5,857 nt of DNA, taken from contig SKUI01000117.1 of the NCBI GenBank assembly GCA_007122185.1, positions 1 through 5,857 on the forward strand, in the 5' to 3' direction. The stretch is from Rhodothermia bacterium. Lineage in GTDB: Bacteria; Bacteroidota; Rhodothermia; Balneolales; Natronogracilivirgulaceae. The notes beneath the pieces are model-generated. The model did not search any database, was not told where the DNA came from, and saw only the letters and a program-made list of their open reading frames with translations. Positions 5,752-5,857 of the stretch are shown one piece after another (position 1 is the first letter of the stretch; each line of letters starts with the position of its first letter). Position numbers and translations under genes: made by a program.

Positions 5752-5768
5752 AAAATACCAGGTATTTT
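5752..5768. repeat. 17-bp odd palindrome
   Basis: AAAATACC (5752-5759) and GGTATTTT (5761-5768) are perfect reverse complements around a single A at 5760. It stands out as an AT-rich island in GC-rich DNA and is centred 54 bp from the 15-bp palindrome. It looks like an operator for a dimeric repressor, perhaps of a gene beyond the right edge, but this is inference from symmetry only. Confidence 0.45.
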
Positions 5769-5832
5769 GCAACAGTCGCGCGCGCCACGGAAAGATCGGC
5801 TGTCCACACATACCTGACGTGCGCGCAGGGGT

Positions 5833-5857
5833 CTGCGACGAACTGCGACGAACTGCG
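5833..5857. repeat. 10-bp tandem repeat reaching the window edge
   Basis: CTGCGACGAA occurs at 5833-5842 and 5843-5852, followed by CTGCG up to the last base: 2.5 perfect copies. The array is cut by the window end, so its real copy number is unknown. A period of 10 bp does not keep a reading frame, which argues against coding use. Confidence 0.55.

Larger units (their letters stand above)
5591..5857. other. non-coding right flank, no convincing gene
   Basis: Together with the promoter and leader this makes a stretch of 350 bp without a recognisable gene. Short open frames exist on both strands (a 76-codon minus frame at 5581-5811 and a 50-codon plus frame at 5665-5817), but neither has family-like sequence or a ribosome-binding context. 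The stretch holds two short palindromes and, at the edge, a 10-bp tandem repeat. No tRNA fold or terminator with a T-run is seen. Confidence 0.5.

Noticed and set aside
5581..5811. 76-codon minus-strand frame upstream of the NagB-like gene
   Set aside because: Composition (many His, Cys, Arg, Trp) is not protein-like, no family is recognised, and it covers both palindromes and ends next to the predicted promoter.
5665..5817. 50-codon plus-strand small open frame
   Set aside because: It starts MVDQFPDLG and looks somewhat more protein-like than the other flank frames, but there is no ribosome-binding context, no recognisable family and no neighbour to support it.
5505..5857. Possible riboswitch or glmS-type ribozyme upstream of the amino-sugar gene
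   Set aside because: Considered because of the amino-sugar context, but the predicted leader is only about 50 nt and AT-rich, with no conserved ribozyme core that I recognise.

Overview
The window looks like a piece of a chromosome from a moderately GC-rich member of the Bacteroidota in the wide sense; a Balneolota/Rhodothermota-type lineage is my guess. The clues are start codons without Shine-Dalgarno sequences and sitting in A/T-rich leaders, a TAnnTTTG-type promoter element upstream of the largest gene, a stand-alone MnmD, and a long NagB-like/PIG-L fusion protein of a kind I know from Bacteroidota. Gene order and composition look like ordinary chromosome: I see no phage, IS element, CRISPR array, tRNA or rRNA.

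Layout. Bases 1-184 (minus) hold the N-terminus of a tRNA methyltransferase, MnmD, cut by the window edge. Bases 185-400 are a non-coding spacer with a perfect 8-bp inverted repeat and a degenerate repeat of about 40 bp. Bases 401-1054 (minus) encode a CoA-pyrophosphatase-type Nudix hydrolase, and 1101-1424 (minus) a small winged-helix regulator; these two are probably co-transcribed, regulator first. A 90-bp AT-rich spacer (1425-1514) separates the regulator from a divergent, tightly packed pair: a PfkB-family sugar/nucleoside kinase (1515-2432) and an RdgB/HAM1 non-canonical purine NTP pyrophosphatase (2439-3449). After a 117-bp convergent spacer with a hairpin comes a 645-residue minus-strand protein (3567-5504) that joins a NagB-like isomerase domain to a PIG-L/LmbE deacetylase domain. 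The last 350 bp hold its promoter, two short odd-length palindromes and the start of a 10-bp tandem repeat, with no convincing gene.

How the genes fit together. RdgB removes ITP/XTP-type nucleotides and the Nudix enzyme probably cleaves CoA or related pyrophosphates, so both are clean-up pyrophosphatases. They lie on either side of a shared control region that includes a DNA-binding regulator, which makes local regulation plausible but unproven. The NagB/PIG-L protein belongs to amino-sugar metabolism and appears to be its own transcription unit.

Most notable points: (1) the NagB-like domain has lost several residues needed for glucosamine-6-phosphate deamination while the attached deacetylase keeps its metal site; (2) RdgB carries an 80-residue N-terminal extension and a low-complexity insertion of about 70 residues with glutamine exactly every fourth residue, encoded by a 12-bp tandem repeat. 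I found no clear undescribed multi-gene system.
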